A stretch of DNA of 34,306 nt from JAYEHK01 sp034659475 (GCA_034659475.1 JAYEHK010000151.1:1-34306), one strand, 5' to 3'. Counted from the first letter of the stretch, positions 15,741-25,068 are shown. Notes: a model not told the origin generated them from the sequence alone. Made by a program: numbers and translations.

Positions 15741-15962
15741 AGGAAGTATGTGTTGGATTTAGGTATGGTGCCACCTAATCAACACAATGGAAATCATTTC
15801 TATTACAAAACGATTTATTACCGATAATATAGAATAAAGAAATGGTATAATTAGTTTATGTTTTCTGGTTTTAGCATAAAAATCGGGCCTTTTGACTAAG
15901 ACACAAGGGAAAAACAGTAAGGTTACTAGATACCATTAAAATACAACGGAGGTAGAATCCAA

Positions 15963-16427
15963 TTGGCCGATAACTTTAGTCATTTTCTTGATATTATAAT
16001 GGACAATTCCGAAAAATGCCCGCTACAATACAGGTTTTTAAATGTAATGCTATTTATTGATATTGATAATTTTAAAGATGTAAATGATAGACTGGGGCAC
16101 GTTAAAGGAGATGTCCTTATCACTGAAATCGGTGAATTTCTAAAAAGTAATCTATGCGAGGAATGCTGTGTAGCGCGATATGGGGGAGATGAGTTCACTA
16201 TTCTTATGCCTGATATATCGATAAACCAAGCTGCTTCTGTTGCTGAAGAATTATGCGAAAAATGCCGCACAATAAAATGGTTAAATGATACCCTGGACAT
16301 TACCATGAGCATAGGGGTTAGTGAGTATAAGAATTCCATAAACAACGGCAGTATTGTTAATGATGTCGACATGAGGCTTTATGCTGCCAAAAACGCCGGC
16401 AAGGATCAAGTTGCATATGATGCTTAA
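15963..16427 (+). CDS. short GGDEF domain protein (putative diguanylate cyclase)
   Basis: This 154-residue protein is almost only a GGDEF domain, which makes cyclic di-GMP from two GTP. The catalytic loop RYGGDEFTILMPD is intact, the metal aspartate is in LFIDIDNFKDVNDRLGH, and SIGVSEY closes the fold. The first helix with the usual DxLTGLxNRR motif is missing, so the domain is slightly short at its N-terminus. No RxxD inhibitory site lies before the GGDEF loop. No sensor domain is attached. It starts at TTG with GGAGG ten bases upstream. It may be a 3' fragment of a larger gene that kept a new start, or a small functional cyclase. Flanked by a nucleotidase remnant and a mosaic repeat. Confidence 0.75.
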   Translation: MADNFSHFLDIIMDNSEKCPLQYRFLNVMLFIDIDNFKDVNDRLGHVKGDVLITEIGEFLKSNLCEECCVARYGGDEFTILMPDISINQAASVAEELCEKCRTIKWLNDTLDITMSIGVSEYKNSINNGSIVNDVDMRLYAAKNAGKDQVAYDA

Positions 16428-16453
16428 CTGTCAGACCAGGTAGCTGTAATTAT

Positions 16454-16645
16454 GGTTAGTACGAAAATAGGATTTTTCAACGCAGATTTTCGCTGATGTC
16501 CGCTGATTAACGCTGATAGCTTTTTCAAATATATAAAACAGCGTTAATCTCCGATAATCAGCGTTAAAATCGTTTCCTTCCCCGGTTGCACACCAATTCT
16601 CATCGGTGGTTGCGTGTGCTCATTGAGTATGTCCTGCGGTCATGG
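16454..16645. repeat. dispersed mosaic repeat, copy 3
   Basis: The border motif GGTTAGTACGAAAATAGG (16454-16471), the CGCAGATTTTCGCTGATG module with ATATATAAAACAGCGTT (16480-16570), and the CCCCGGTTGCAC / TCATCGGTGGTTGCGTG module (16580-16620) are present. The GGGGTGAGG hairpin is absent from this copy. A separate hairpin of AGTCCATTGC (about 16648) with GCAGTGGACT follows between the copy and the transporter gene. Confidence 0.85.
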
Positions 16646-16694
16646 CGGAGTCCATTGCAAACTCACCAATATTACTTTCCGCAGTGGACTTATT

Positions 16695-17435
16695 TTAGAA
16701 AGCTCCTATGATGGACATACATCCCATGATAAAAAACAAGACCAGGGTGAGGCGGTTAAACAGTGCACCGCTCATACTGCTTCCCATTTTACTTCCTATA
16801 AGAACGCCAAGTGCTCCGATAATTAGCGAGGGTGTCAGGATGAACGTATAATGAATTACCTCTGGCGTCACCAAACCACCCCAAAACAGCACAGGCACAG
16901 TAATGATATTGGTTAACAGAAAATAAAACGCAAGGTTTGCTCGAAAAACCTGTTTTTCAAGCTGTTGGTTGCTGTAGAAAATGATGACCGGCGGGCCGCT
17001 CATGGTCAGGCTGCCATTCAACAGCCCACTGGTAAAACCAGCAATCATATTCCCCAGTTTTTCATTTTTCACCTGAATATGATAGCCCGAATACAGTGCA
17101 AAAGCAGAAATAATAACAATCACGCCAATGCCTGCCCGCAATACAGATTCATTTAATATAATTAGCAGATACGTTCCCAGCGGAACCCCCAGAACTCCAG
17201 CACCAATAAGATACCCCATCCCCTTCAAATCAAGGTTTTTGTATATGGGAATCAGTAAGACAATATCTAGAATGACCCCATAAACGATTAAAACAGGCAC
17301 CAATACCTGTAAAGGTAAAAGCAAATTCAGTAACGGAACCGCAACTAATGCAAAACCAAAGCTTGTGATCCCCTGAATTATGGCAGACAGAAATATAATC
17401 ACCATAATTAAAACAAAATGCGTCATGCTAATCAA
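16695..17435 (-). CDS. TauE/SafE family (TSUP) membrane transporter
   Basis: This sulfite/sulfoacetate exporter-type permease (Pfam TauE/SafE, former DUF81) has about 246 residues with the start chosen here. Eight or so membrane helices start at HFVLIMVIIFLSAIIQGI, and the family motif GFGFALVAVPLL-like ITSFGFALVAVPLL is near the N-terminus. A second repeat of the motif, MIAGFTSGLLNGSLTMSGPP, opens the second half, as is typical. TTG at 17435 is taken as start because AAGGAG lies ten bases upstream; ATG at 17426 is nine bases further from it. The substrate is not known (sulfite, sulfur compounds or organic anions are typical for the family). It is monocistronic. Confidence 0.85.
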   Translation of the reverse strand: MISMTHFVLIMVIIFLSAIIQGITSFGFALVAVPLLNLLLPLQVLVPVLIVYGVILDIVLLIPIYKNLDLKGMGYLIGAGVLGVPLGTYLLIILNESVLRAGIGVIVIISAFALYSGYHIQVKNEKLGNMIAGFTSGLLNGSLTMSGPPVIIFYSNQQLEKQVFRANLAFYFLLTNIITVPVLFWGGLVTPEVIHYTFILTPSLIIGALGVLIGSKMGSSMSGALFNRLTLVLFFIMGCMSIIGAF

Positions 17436-17606
17436 AACAATACTTCTCCTTTTATAACGACTTTCCCCTCTGCGGGGGTTTCTTTTGATCAATTCCCCCT
17501 ATTATGCTGCTGTAAGCGATATGAATTTCGCCAACTATATTACCAGCATTCCTTTTTCAAATACCTTCTGCACCAGTGATTTGCAATTACAGCCCTGTGG
17601 ACACGC

Positions 17607-18386
17607 TTAAGAGGAACAAGCTATACCCTCAAACGTATAATGAATCTCATTCCATTTATCTGGATTCATTGCTGCAAAGGTGCGTTCCCAGAACTGAACA
17701 CGATGCTTGCGGTCCACTAATAAAACCGTTGTAGTACGGGTACCATAGTGGGGACTCATCACATACATAGGGGCAAGCATTTTTTCCATTTCCAGGCTTA
17801 CCCCGGTTTGCGGCAAATTCCGTTCATCAGGCTGTTCTCGATCTGCCATAATGGCAAACAACTGCTCCACCTCAATTTCCTTATGCTCCACAACATCCCC
17901 CACTGCCTTTATTCCTTTACTCACTTTAGGCCAAGGTACATCAAGCAGGCTGTTGCTCATTCCGTGCACGCCTTTTTCTACCTTACAAATGTTTTTTCCT
18001 CGGTTGGAATAGTAATACATTGACTCATAGGTCCCCAGCAACAGGTTGAAACCATTATACGCTGTTCCCCCATTCTCCAGGGTTTCAATATAGGATTCAG
18101 GAGACAGCTGACCACAAAGGTAGTTTTGCACCAGTTGTCCACGTGAGGGAGCCTCCTGTTTATAACTGGAAGGATCCCGATAATTTGTTAAAGTAGCGAA
18201 CCGTCCCTCGGTAGTAATTCCCATCCAGGTCCCCCCCTCCTGCAAATCCCTGCCTCCCAGGATATTAGGTGCCTCTGTCCAAAATTCTGCAGCCCGGGCA
18301 GGACGGCTGAAAAATTCATCCCGGTTAGCCGCTACCACCAACTGATAACAAGGATGACAATCATAAGCAAAAAGTATCGTACACAT
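17607..18386 (-). CDS. NRDE/TANGO2 family protein
   Basis: The 259 residues begin MCTILFAYDCHPCYQLVVAANRDEFFSRP, which contains the NRDE motif that names the family (transport and Golgi organization 2-like). The catalytic-type N-terminal cysteine directly after Met is conserved, consistent with an N-terminal-nucleophile hydrolase fold proposed for this family. Further motifs are GGRDLQEGGTWMGI and YNGFNLLLG. The start is ATG at 18386 after GGAGGTAGAATT; an in-frame extension to 18518 lacks a ribosome site and adds no family sequence. Function is unknown in bacteria; roles in heme or lipid handling have been proposed for relatives. Confidence 0.9.
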   Translation of the reverse strand: MCTILFAYDCHPCYQLVVAANRDEFFSRPARAAEFWTEAPNILGGRDLQEGGTWMGITTEGRFATLTNYRDPSSYKQEAPSRGQLVQNYLCGQLSPESYIETLENGGTAYNGFNLLLGTYESMYYYSNRGKNICKVEKGVHGMSNSLLDVPWPKVSKGIKAVGDVVEHKEIEVEQLFAIMADREQPDERNLPQTGVSLEMEKMLAPMYVMSPHYGTRTTTVLLVDRKHRVQFWERTFAAMNPDKWNEIHYTFEGIACSS

Positions 18387-18620
18387 AATTCTACCTCCGA
18401 TGTTAAGCATCCCAAAAATCGTTCCTTTTCCCAAAGAAAGCGTAAATTTATTATACCAGTTACACACATCCGCAGAAAATAAATCAAAATCAATGAATAT
18501 TCTTTTCCTCCACAACACATATCAGAAGAACCGGCCCCTAGATATCCCTTGATTGAATCCTTTCTTTGTTTTATTATCAAACTTAGAACTAATATTTAAT
18601 CAAATCAAGGAGTGTTAAAT

Positions 18621-19100
18621 TTGCGGCAAAATCCTGAACAGCGCATTGATTCAAGGGCTATTCAATGCTGGCGTTGGTCCGCCATAATTAAGTCCTTTTT
18701 TCTATTCTTTATCCCAGCCATTTATTATGCAGCGACACATCTATGGGATTGGCCGTCCTGGATTACATTTGTCCTGCTGGTTCTCGCCCTGACAGATGCA
18801 ATTTTCTCCATCTTCATAAAGCCTGGGATCACCTGGCGAACCTGGCGTTATGATGTATCAGATCAGGAAATAGACCTCATGCATGGCGTCTTTATTAAAA
18901 CCCATACGCTTATTCCAATGGTGCGGGTTCAGCATGTAGACACCGAACAGGGCCCATTATTAAGACATTTTGGGTTGTCAGGCGTAAGCATATCAACCGC
19001 TGCAGGGACCCATGAAATACCAGCACTGGCTGATGAGGTAGCAGCGACATTAAGAGATCATATTTCAGAACTGGCCCGGGTGGTGGATGAAGATGTCTGA
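18621..19100 (+). CDS. bacterial PH domain membrane protein (YdbS-like)
   Basis: This 159-residue protein has two N-terminal membrane segments (residues about 20-65) followed by a bPH_2 domain (about 70-145), with the family run ISTAAGTHEIPAL and MVRVQHVDTEQGPLLRHFGL. TTG at 18621 is chosen as start since AAGGAG lies eight bases before it; a GTG at 18612 would overlap the ribosome site. Its stop overlaps the start of the next, larger PH-domain gene, so the two are coupled and likely form a complex, as ydbS-ydbT do in B. subtilis. That pair is in the sigma W envelope-stress regulon of B. subtilis. No clear promoter was found here. Confidence 0.85.
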   Translation: MRQNPEQRIDSRAIQCWRWSAIIKSFFLFFIPAIYYAATHLWDWPSWITFVLLVLALTDAIFSIFIKPGITWRTWRYDVSDQEIDLMHGVFIKTHTLIPMVRVQHVDTEQGPLLRHFGLSGVSISTAAGTHEIPALADEVAATLRDHISELARVVDEDV

Positions 19101-20499
19101 ACCGCAGCGACTGCATCCTGCAGCCATTCTGGAATTCTTTATACACAATATATATGGCCTTCTGAAAGCAGCGCTTCCACTTCTTATTGTTTTCATCGCA
19201 GGAAACAGCTTTAAATGGCTCTTACTGGCAGCTCCTTTTTTGCTGTCCCTCTTTGTACTGTATGGTATTCTTTACTGGTTTCGATATGTTTTTTATGTAA
19301 GCGAACAGGAATTACGCCTGGAATACGGCATATTCAAAAGGAAGAAGCGCTATATTCCTTTTGAACGGATTCAAACCGTGCAGACTTCTGCCGGCATCTT
19401 ACAACGTATGTTTGGACTGGTAAAACTTCAGGTAGAAACAGCCGGCGGAGGAAGTGAGGCAGAGTTTGTCCTGCCTGCCCTCTCTAGAGAGAAAGCCGAT
19501 GCATTACGGCAAATCCTACAGGTAGGCAATAGGATTTTGGAAAACCACACTGAAACAGACGCATCCATTAAATACAGCTTATCTACTCGATCTCTATTGT
19601 TGTTAGCCAGCACATCCAATGGGATAGGGGTAGTGCTCAGTGCACTGCTCGTAGTCGTTTCACAGCTTGATGACATTTTTTCCGATCTTGATATTTGGAA
19701 CAAAATCGCTGGTTTTGCCGAGCATCTGGTGGCTGGTAAATTGAGCCTGATTGTCCTATTTGTCATCGCCCTGCTACTTGTAGCCTGGCTCTTTTCCCTG
19801 CTGGGTACCATCCTGAAGTTTGGAAACTTTCACCTGGTAAGAGAAGGCAACAACATTAAGATAAGCCGCGGCCTATTAGAGAAACAACAATTAACCATTC
19901 CGATTAAACGGATCCAGGCAATAACAGTTGTCGAAGGTCTCTTAAGGCAGCCCTTTGGCATGGTTAGTATACAGGTCGTGAGTATTAGTAACACTGGAGA
20001 AAAAGGTGAAGGAAGCGTGCTCTTTCCACTTTTGCCAAAGCAAAAAATCGTACCGTTTCTGCAAGAGGTCGTACCTGAATTTGCTATGTCTCTACAGTTG
20101 CAAGGATTACCCGCGCGGTCCAGAACGCGTTATCTATTGATAAATATCATACCAGCGCTGGTGATTGCGATCTCCTGCACCTTTTTGCTCCCGTGGGGCT
20201 ATCTTTCTTTCATATTGCTGTTGCTGGCAGCGTGGCTGGGAAACTCGCAGTTTAAGGATGCAGGCTGGGAGACTGAGCATGACAAACTATTATTAAGATG
20301 CAGAAGACTCGATCGAATCACCACCATTATTCCCCACAGAAGAATTCAGTCTCTCGATGTATCGCAGAACATTCTTCAGAAGCGCATTAGTGTGAATTCC
20401 CTGGGTGTAGCTGTAGCCTCTGGCGGCGCTGGAACCTATGTTAGTCTGAAAGGCATAGAGGACGAAAAAAACGACCTTATTATAAACTGGTTTGATTGA
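19093..20499 (+). CDS. bacterial PH domain membrane protein (YdbT-like)
   Basis: This 468-residue membrane protein has the layout of YdbT: two or three bPH_2 domains separated by pairs of membrane helices. Each PH domain shows the repeated pattern of YGIFKRKKRYIPFERIQTVQ (first), IKISRGLLEKQQLTIPIKRI (second) and LLLRCRRLDRITTIIPHRRI (third). The start is in the overlap with the preceding gene; two ATG codons, 19087 and 19093, are possible and neither has a strong ribosome site, as expected with coupling. The protein is predicted to be in the cytoplasmic membrane; its biochemical role is unknown in general. Convergent to the Ehr operon, with a hairpin at 20501-20530 after its stop. Confidence 0.88.
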   Translation: MSEPQRLHPAAILEFFIHNIYGLLKAALPLLIVFIAGNSFKWLLLAAPFLLSLFVLYGILYWFRYVFYVSEQELRLEYGIFKRKKRYIPFERIQTVQTSAGILQRMFGLVKLQVETAGGGSEAEFVLPALSREKADALRQILQVGNRILENHTETDASIKYSLSTRSLLLLASTSNGIGVVLSALLVVVSQLDDIFSDLDIWNKIAGFAEHLVAGKLSLIVLFVIALLLVAWLFSLLGTILKFGNFHLVREGNNIKISRGLLEKQQLTIPIKRIQAITVVEGLLRQPFGMVSIQVVSISNTGEKGEGSVLFPLLPKQKIVPFLQEVVPEFAMSLQLQGLPARSRTRYLLINIIPALVIAISCTFLLPWGYLSFILLLLAAWLGNSQFKDAGWETEHDKLLLRCRRLDRITTIIPHRRIQSLDVSQNILQKRISVNSLGVAVASGGAGTYVSLKGIEDEKNDLIINWFD

Positions 20500-20500
20500 C

Positions 20501-20530
20501 AAGACAAAACCGTCCCCCTGTTTTTGTCTT
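20501..20530. terminator. palindromic hairpin between converging units
   Basis: AAGACAAAA faces TTTTTGTCTT with an ACCGTCCCC loop. It lies between the PH gene and the Ehr operon, just after the plus-strand stop. The core ACCGTCCC also appears as GGGACGGTT in the loop of the hairpin at 28695-28727, so it may be one member of a repeat family used as a terminator. Confidence 0.6.
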
Positions 20531-20553
20531 CCCTTATCTTCCCCGCAGCCAGT

Positions 20554-21336
20554 TTATTTTATAGCCATCAATAACCCATTAATAATCGCCTGCGGTCGAG
20601 GGGGACAACCGGGGATATAGACATCTACCGGAAGAATACTGTCGACCCCCTGATGGGTGGCATAGCAATCTCTGAATATACCCCCGCTGCAGGCACAGGC
20701 CCCTACGGCTACAACCAGTTTAGGATCAGGGGCCGCCTGATAGGTTTTAATCAAGGCCTGCTCCATATTGCGGGTAACCGGTCCTGTAACCAGAAGCATA
20801 TCGGCATGCCGTGGGGAGGGAACAAAATGAATCCCCAGCCTTTCAATATCATTAAACGGATTGTTAAGGGCATTAATCTCCAGATCACAGCCATTACAGG
20901 AACCCGCATCGATTTCCCTTATCTGCAGGCTTCTTTTAAACTTCTTCTGGATTTTTTGCTGCAGTTTATTGCAAAGCACTATATAAGACTCATCAGAAGG
21001 ATCTCTTCCCTCAATCACAATGGTTTCTTTGCGCAAAAGGCGTCGATCTTTTTGGGCCAGTTCAAAGGCAGTGCTCATCGTAACGGCCCCTTCCGGACAA
21101 ATCTCTGCACAAAGACCGCAGAAGATACAGGTATCATAATTGATCCCAATCTGATGTTTTTCTTTATCAATAACCATCGCTGTAGATGGACAGCGGGTTA
21201 CACATTCCCCGCAGAAGATACACCTGGCCTCATCAATGACCGGACTCCCGACAAAGAGATGGGAGTCCAGGGGTTTTTTGGGATAATCCTGGGTAAGACG
21301 TGGGTAGGTCATTATTTTTTTCATCATCTTAAACAT
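20554..21336 (-). CDS. hyfI: fused polyferredoxin / NuoB-like small subunit (HyfH-HyfI fusion)
   Basis: This 260-residue protein joins two normally separate subunits of hydrogenase-4/complex I-type complexes. Residues 1-100 are a HyfH/NuoI-like ferredoxin with two [4Fe-4S] motifs, C39-x2-C-x2-C-x3-C and C70-x2-C-x2-C-x3-C. Residues from about 115 to 260 are a HyfI/HycG/NuoB-like domain with the four cysteines that bind the cluster nearest the active site: C147 and C150 (GSCNGCD), C214 (GACACSGG) and C244 (PGCPPRP). All cluster ligands are kept, so electrons can reach the large subunit. It is the last gene of the operon, starting 14 bases after the large subunit gene stop. The fusion is uncommon. 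Confidence 0.9.
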   Translation of the reverse strand: MFKMMKKIMTYPRLTQDYPKKPLDSHLFVGSPVIDEARCIFCGECVTRCPSTAMVIDKEKHQIGINYDTCIFCGLCAEICPEGAVTMSTAFELAQKDRRLLRKETIVIEGRDPSDESYIVLCNKLQQKIQKKFKRSLQIREIDAGSCNGCDLEINALNNPFNDIERLGIHFVPSPRHADMLLVTGPVTRNMEQALIKTYQAAPDPKLVVAVGACACSGGIFRDCYATHQGVDSILPVDVYIPGCPPRPQAIINGLLMAIK

Positions 21337-21350
21337 ATCTTGATCCTCAC

Positions 21351-22940
21351 TTATAAATCATTGCCCGCATAGGACAGATTGAAGCTCTTATTGATGAGCG
21401 GAAAATCAGGGACAATGTTTCCCTGGACCGCATGGCATACAACCGGCCAATTACAAAAGGACGGCGTTCGTATTTTGTACCTGAAAAGGGTATTGTTTTC
21501 TCCGGTCATGATCCAGTGAATATTTTCGCCGCGGGGCGCTTCGCTCATCCCACAACCAAAAGAGTAAGGCTGCAGCGATGGAATCTTTTCATTTATTTTG
21601 CCGGAAGGGATCTCCGTCAGGGCCTGCTGCATCAGGTTAATGGACTGTTCACATTCCTCAATCTTCACATTCATTCGGCAGTTCACATCCCCATTGTGAT
21701 GTTCAGAGACTTTGAACTCCAATTTTCCATAAGCGGCATAAGGGAAATCCCTGCGGACGTCGCACGGTATGCCAGCAGCACGTCCTGCCGGCCCCACCGC
21801 ATTGAAATCGATGGCAAATTGCTGGCTGACGACACCCGTATGTTCAACCCGGTCAATAAAAAGGCTGTTGGACTTAATGATTTTTACCGTATCTTCCAGC
21901 TCATGCCTGATCTTTGTTAATTGTTCAATGATATGCTTCTCCTTACCCACTACAAAATCTCTTCTGATCCCCCCTGGCTTATTCACGCTTCGCAAAAAGC
22001 GCATCCCACACAACTCATCCGTCAGCCAGTATGCCCAACCTCTCAGCATTCTGAACTGATAACCTGCAAACCCATACCCCACATCCAGGCAAATTCCTGC
22101 CAGATCACCGAGATGACAGATCAGTCTTTCTAATTCTGCAAAGACCACTCTCGTGTAGGCTGCCCGATCAGGAATCTGTATCCCGGCAATGTTTTCAATG
22201 GCCTGACAAAAGCTCATGGAATTGGTGAAAGATTCATCTCCGGAGATACGCTCAGCAATGAAAAAGCACTTTTCAATCGTTTGCCCTTCGCAGAGTTTTT
22301 CAATCCCTTTATGGGTGTAGAATAATTGGGCTTCCAGATTAATAATCGGCTCCCCGGATACGCTGAAGCGAAAATGTCCCGGTTCGATGATGCCGGCATG
22401 GACGGGTCCGACGAGGATCTCATAAACGCCGTCCCCTTCTACTTTGGAGAAGTTGATTTCCTCGTTCACAAAGGGTACTCTTTGATGATTATCAAAGTCC
22501 TTTCTAAGCGGGAATACCCCCTCCGGCCAATTCTCATGCCAGACTAATCTTTTAGGATCAGGATGACCAGAAGGCACCAGTCCGAACAGATCATGAATCT
22601 CCCTTTCGTAAAGGTAAGCTGCCGGGACTTTAGCCGCAATAGAAGGAAAAGCAGCTTTCGTCGCAGCAATCATAGCCTTCAATATCAAAAGATGTCCCCT
22701 CGCCCGGTCGGCAAACACATAGTAGAGCGCGTACTGTTCAGAGGATGTTCTTTCATCATTGGCAAACAAACTAATCAGCGGATAAGCCAATGTTTCATTA
22801 ACATAGGCAGTAATCTCCCTGATGTTGTCTATATCCACTTCCAGATAGATTTCATTGCTGCGGTTCTCACGCTTATAAATATCGTCTTTAAACAGATACA
22901 AGAGTTGGCTGATTTTTTCGTTTATGATCCTGTCTTGCAA
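21351..22940 (-). CDS. hyfG: hydrogenase-like large subunit (NuoC-NuoD fused) lacking NiFe ligands
   Basis: This 529-residue protein has an N-terminal NuoC/HycE-N domain (to about residue 150, with YEREIHDLFGLVPSGHPDPKRL) and a NuoD/large-subunit domain starting at LVGPVHAGIIEPGHFRFSVSGE. In [NiFe] group 4 enzymes two CxxC pairs hold the metal site. Here the first pair position reads RISGDESF (residues 231-238; C to S and C to E) in place of RxCGICxx, and the C-terminal pair reads SFNLSYAGNDL (519-529; C to S and C to G) in place of DPCxxC. The protein also ends there, with no extension for a maturation protease to remove. It therefore cannot bind the NiFe centre. It starts at TTG 22940 after GGAGGC. 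Classed as an energy-converting hydrogenase-related (Ehr) subunit. Confidence 0.9.
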   Translation of the reverse strand: MQDRIINEKISQLLYLFKDDIYKRENRSNEIYLEVDIDNIREITAYVNETLAYPLISLFANDERTSSEQYALYYVFADRARGHLLILKAMIAATKAAFPSIAAKVPAAYLYEREIHDLFGLVPSGHPDPKRLVWHENWPEGVFPLRKDFDNHQRVPFVNEEINFSKVEGDGVYEILVGPVHAGIIEPGHFRFSVSGEPIINLEAQLFYTHKGIEKLCEGQTIEKCFFIAERISGDESFTNSMSFCQAIENIAGIQIPDRAAYTRVVFAELERLICHLGDLAGICLDVGYGFAGYQFRMLRGWAYWLTDELCGMRFLRSVNKPGGIRRDFVVGKEKHIIEQLTKIRHELEDTVKIIKSNSLFIDRVEHTGVVSQQFAIDFNAVGPAGRAAGIPCDVRRDFPYAAYGKLEFKVSEHHNGDVNCRMNVKIEECEQSINLMQQALTEIPSGKINEKIPSLQPYSFGCGMSEAPRGENIHWIMTGENNTLFRYKIRTPSFCNWPVVCHAVQGNIVPDFPLINKSFNLSYAGNDL

Positions 22941-22944
22941 TTTT

Positions 22945-24405
22945 CTAGCCTCCGATGATTAATTTTTGGGCCTGTGATATCAATTGAATGAGTTGATCAG
23001 GCAAATAAAGTCCACCAACCGAGATCATGACAAGCATGACCACAAGCATAACCTCTCCAGAGACATTCCCTGCAACGGATGGCTCGGTTGATCCTTCCTT
23101 GCCGAAAAACATCTTAAATAAAACCAGCGCAATCGCAACAAAAACCACCGCCAGCAAAAGAACCAGGAAGGCCCCTAGAAAGAGGTGCCCGCCATCAAAA
23201 ACAGCTGCTATGATACTAAACTCACTAGCAAAAATACTGAAAGGCGGTACCCCTGCGATGGCAAAAAGGCCTAGAAAGAAAACCGTTCCTACCAGTGGAA
23301 GTGCCTGCAGCAGGCCCTTTACATTGGCAATCTTTTTGCTGTGATAGTGCAGATAGATATCCCCGGAAGCGAAAAAGAGCATGGATTTGGTCAATGAATG
23401 ATTGACCATGTGAAAAAATGCTCCCCATATAGCAGCCGGACTGAAAATGCCAATCGCCACTGTAATAATGCCCATATGCTCAATGCTGGAATAGGCCAGC
23501 ATGCGTTTATAGTCCTTTTGCGTTAGCATAGAAATCGCTGAAATCAGCATGGTTAGTACGCCGATCGCAATTAAGAGATGTCCGGTGTAGCTGCTGCTGC
23601 CCAGATTCTTGTTCACGATCGCCGCGGTTCGAATGATTCCGTACATAGCAGTATTCAAGAGTACCCCTGATAGGAGTGCACTAACCGGGGAAGGCGCCTG
23701 GCTATGCGCATCGGGCAGCCAGGTATGCATAGGCGCCAAGCCAGCTTTGGTCCCAAATCCCACCAGGGTGAAGATAAACGCTAGCTTTAAGATAGAACTG
23801 CGCAGATCCGCTGCATTGGCAAACAAATCCGGCCAACTCAATAAATGAGATCCATTCAGCACCTCTACCGAGGAGAGATGCAGGAAAATGATCCCCAACA
23901 ATGCCAGAGAAATCCCCACTGAACAGATGATGACATACTTCCAGGCAGCTTCCAGATCCTTTTTCGCGTTATAAAAACCCACCAAAAAAACTGATGTAAG
24001 CGTGGTTGCCTCAATCCCAATCCACATAATCCCCATGCTCCTGGCCGTTAATGCCAGCATCATGGAGAAATTAAAGGCAGCCATCAGCAGGTAGTAGAGC
24101 TTAATTTGCGAAACCTCCAGCTTGCCTGTTTTTACTTCTGTTTCCAGATAACCCACGGAATAAATACTGGCAATCCAACCAATGATGAGAACGATGTCCA
24201 GGATCATCGCACTTAAGGCATCAAGATAGAAAAAACCAGCGGAATAAATGACACCATCCCTCAGTACACTGCGCGTTAAAAAGAACGCGATCAGCATGAA
24301 CAGTGTAGCGCTGGAGATACTTATCACATGAAGCAGCGTTTTTTGATTTAGAAAGATGTAAAACAAAATTGCCAGTAAGGCAACCATGAACAAAGCAAGA
24401 CCCAT
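22945..24405 (-). CDS. hyfF: HyfF-like (NuoN/NuoM family) proton-conducting membrane subunit
   Basis: This 486-residue membrane subunit has about 14 helices. Conserved antiporter-type features are the glutamate in WIGIEATTLTSVFLVGF, the block GTKAGLAPMHTWLPDAHSQAPS, and SSIEHMGIITVAIG. It belongs to the Mrp-antiporter/complex I family that moves protons or sodium ions across the membrane. It starts at ATG four bases after the upstream HyfE-like gene, and its last bases (GGAGGC) serve as the ribosome site of the large subunit gene, so translation is coupled. The lysine and glutamate of the channel are kept, so ion pumping is likely. Confidence 0.92.
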   Translation of the reverse strand: MGLALFMVALLAILFYIFLNQKTLLHVISISSATLFMLIAFFLTRSVLRDGVIYSAGFFYLDALSAMILDIVLIIGWIASIYSVGYLETEVKTGKLEVSQIKLYYLLMAAFNFSMMLALTARSMGIMWIGIEATTLTSVFLVGFYNAKKDLEAAWKYVIICSVGISLALLGIIFLHLSSVEVLNGSHLLSWPDLFANAADLRSSILKLAFIFTLVGFGTKAGLAPMHTWLPDAHSQAPSPVSALLSGVLLNTAMYGIIRTAAIVNKNLGSSSYTGHLLIAIGVLTMLISAISMLTQKDYKRMLAYSSIEHMGIITVAIGIFSPAAIWGAFFHMVNHSLTKSMLFFASGDIYLHYHSKKIANVKGLLQALPLVGTVFFLGLFAIAGVPPFSIFASEFSIIAAVFDGGHLFLGAFLVLLLAVVFVAIALVLFKMFFGKEGSTEPSVAGNVSGEVMLVVMLVMISVGGLYLPDQLIQLISQAQKLIIGG

Positions 24406-24409
24406 TTTG

Positions 24410-25066
24410 CTATCCCCTCAATTTTTTTAGTTTGTTAGTGTCTATGGATGAAAACTCATCATTTAATTTAAATACCATCATCGCCAGAACGATGACTGCT
24501 GTGATTAGATCAATAAAAATACCCAGGTCTACGATAAAAGGCAAACCATGGGTGGCAAAAATGCCCGTGATATACAGACCATTCTCGATGACCAGCAGGC
24601 CAATGATTTGACCGATGGCCCTTTTCCGACTGATCATAAAAAGAAGCCCAATAAGGATGACAGACACACTATTCACCAGTTGGATATTCACCGGACCGGC
24701 ATCCATCCCTTCCATAGAGATCAGTGTAAAATACGTGAAAGCTACGATGCCGCAACACAGAATTACCAGCAAAGGAATACTGGAGAAGAAATCTTTTTCC
24801 ACCACATAGGCCACATTTGCCTGCGTCTTCTGTAAAAGATTGGGGATATAGATGACCTTTAAGATAATAATCAACAAACAGACCACCATGACATCATAAT
24901 GACCCTCCGCAAACAGATTGTGGGTCCCCATAATCGCAGTGGTAAGGGCCAGAAGTAAGGACTGCGCGCGAAACGTCTTTATATAAGAATCAGGCCTCTT
25001 ATTGGCAATCAATAAAAAGGCTGTAAACAAGATAAGGGTTGATAATACGGTAAAGTAATAGTCCAT
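24410..25066 (-). CDS. hyfE: HyfE-like membrane subunit
   Basis: This 218-residue membrane protein has about seven helices. Its C-terminal half resembles NuoK (with GLLVIENGLYITG, containing the conserved glutamate). It starts at ATG 25066, two bases after the HyfC-like stop. The family is found only in hydrogenase-4-like and Ehr-type complexes and links the membrane arm modules. The order C-E-F-G-HI is as in E. coli hyf, without hyfA and hyfD. Confidence 0.9.
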   Translation of the reverse strand: MDYYFTVLSTLILFTAFLLIANKRPDSYIKTFRAQSLLLALTTAIMGTHNLFAEGHYDVMVVCLLIIILKVIYIPNLLQKTQANVAYVVEKDFFSSIPLLVILCCGIVAFTYFTLISMEGMDAGPVNIQLVNSVSVILIGLLFMISRKRAIGQIIGLLVIENGLYITGIFATHGLPFIVDLGIFIDLITAVIVLAMMVFKLNDEFSSIDTNKLKKLRG

Positions 25067-25068
25067 GC

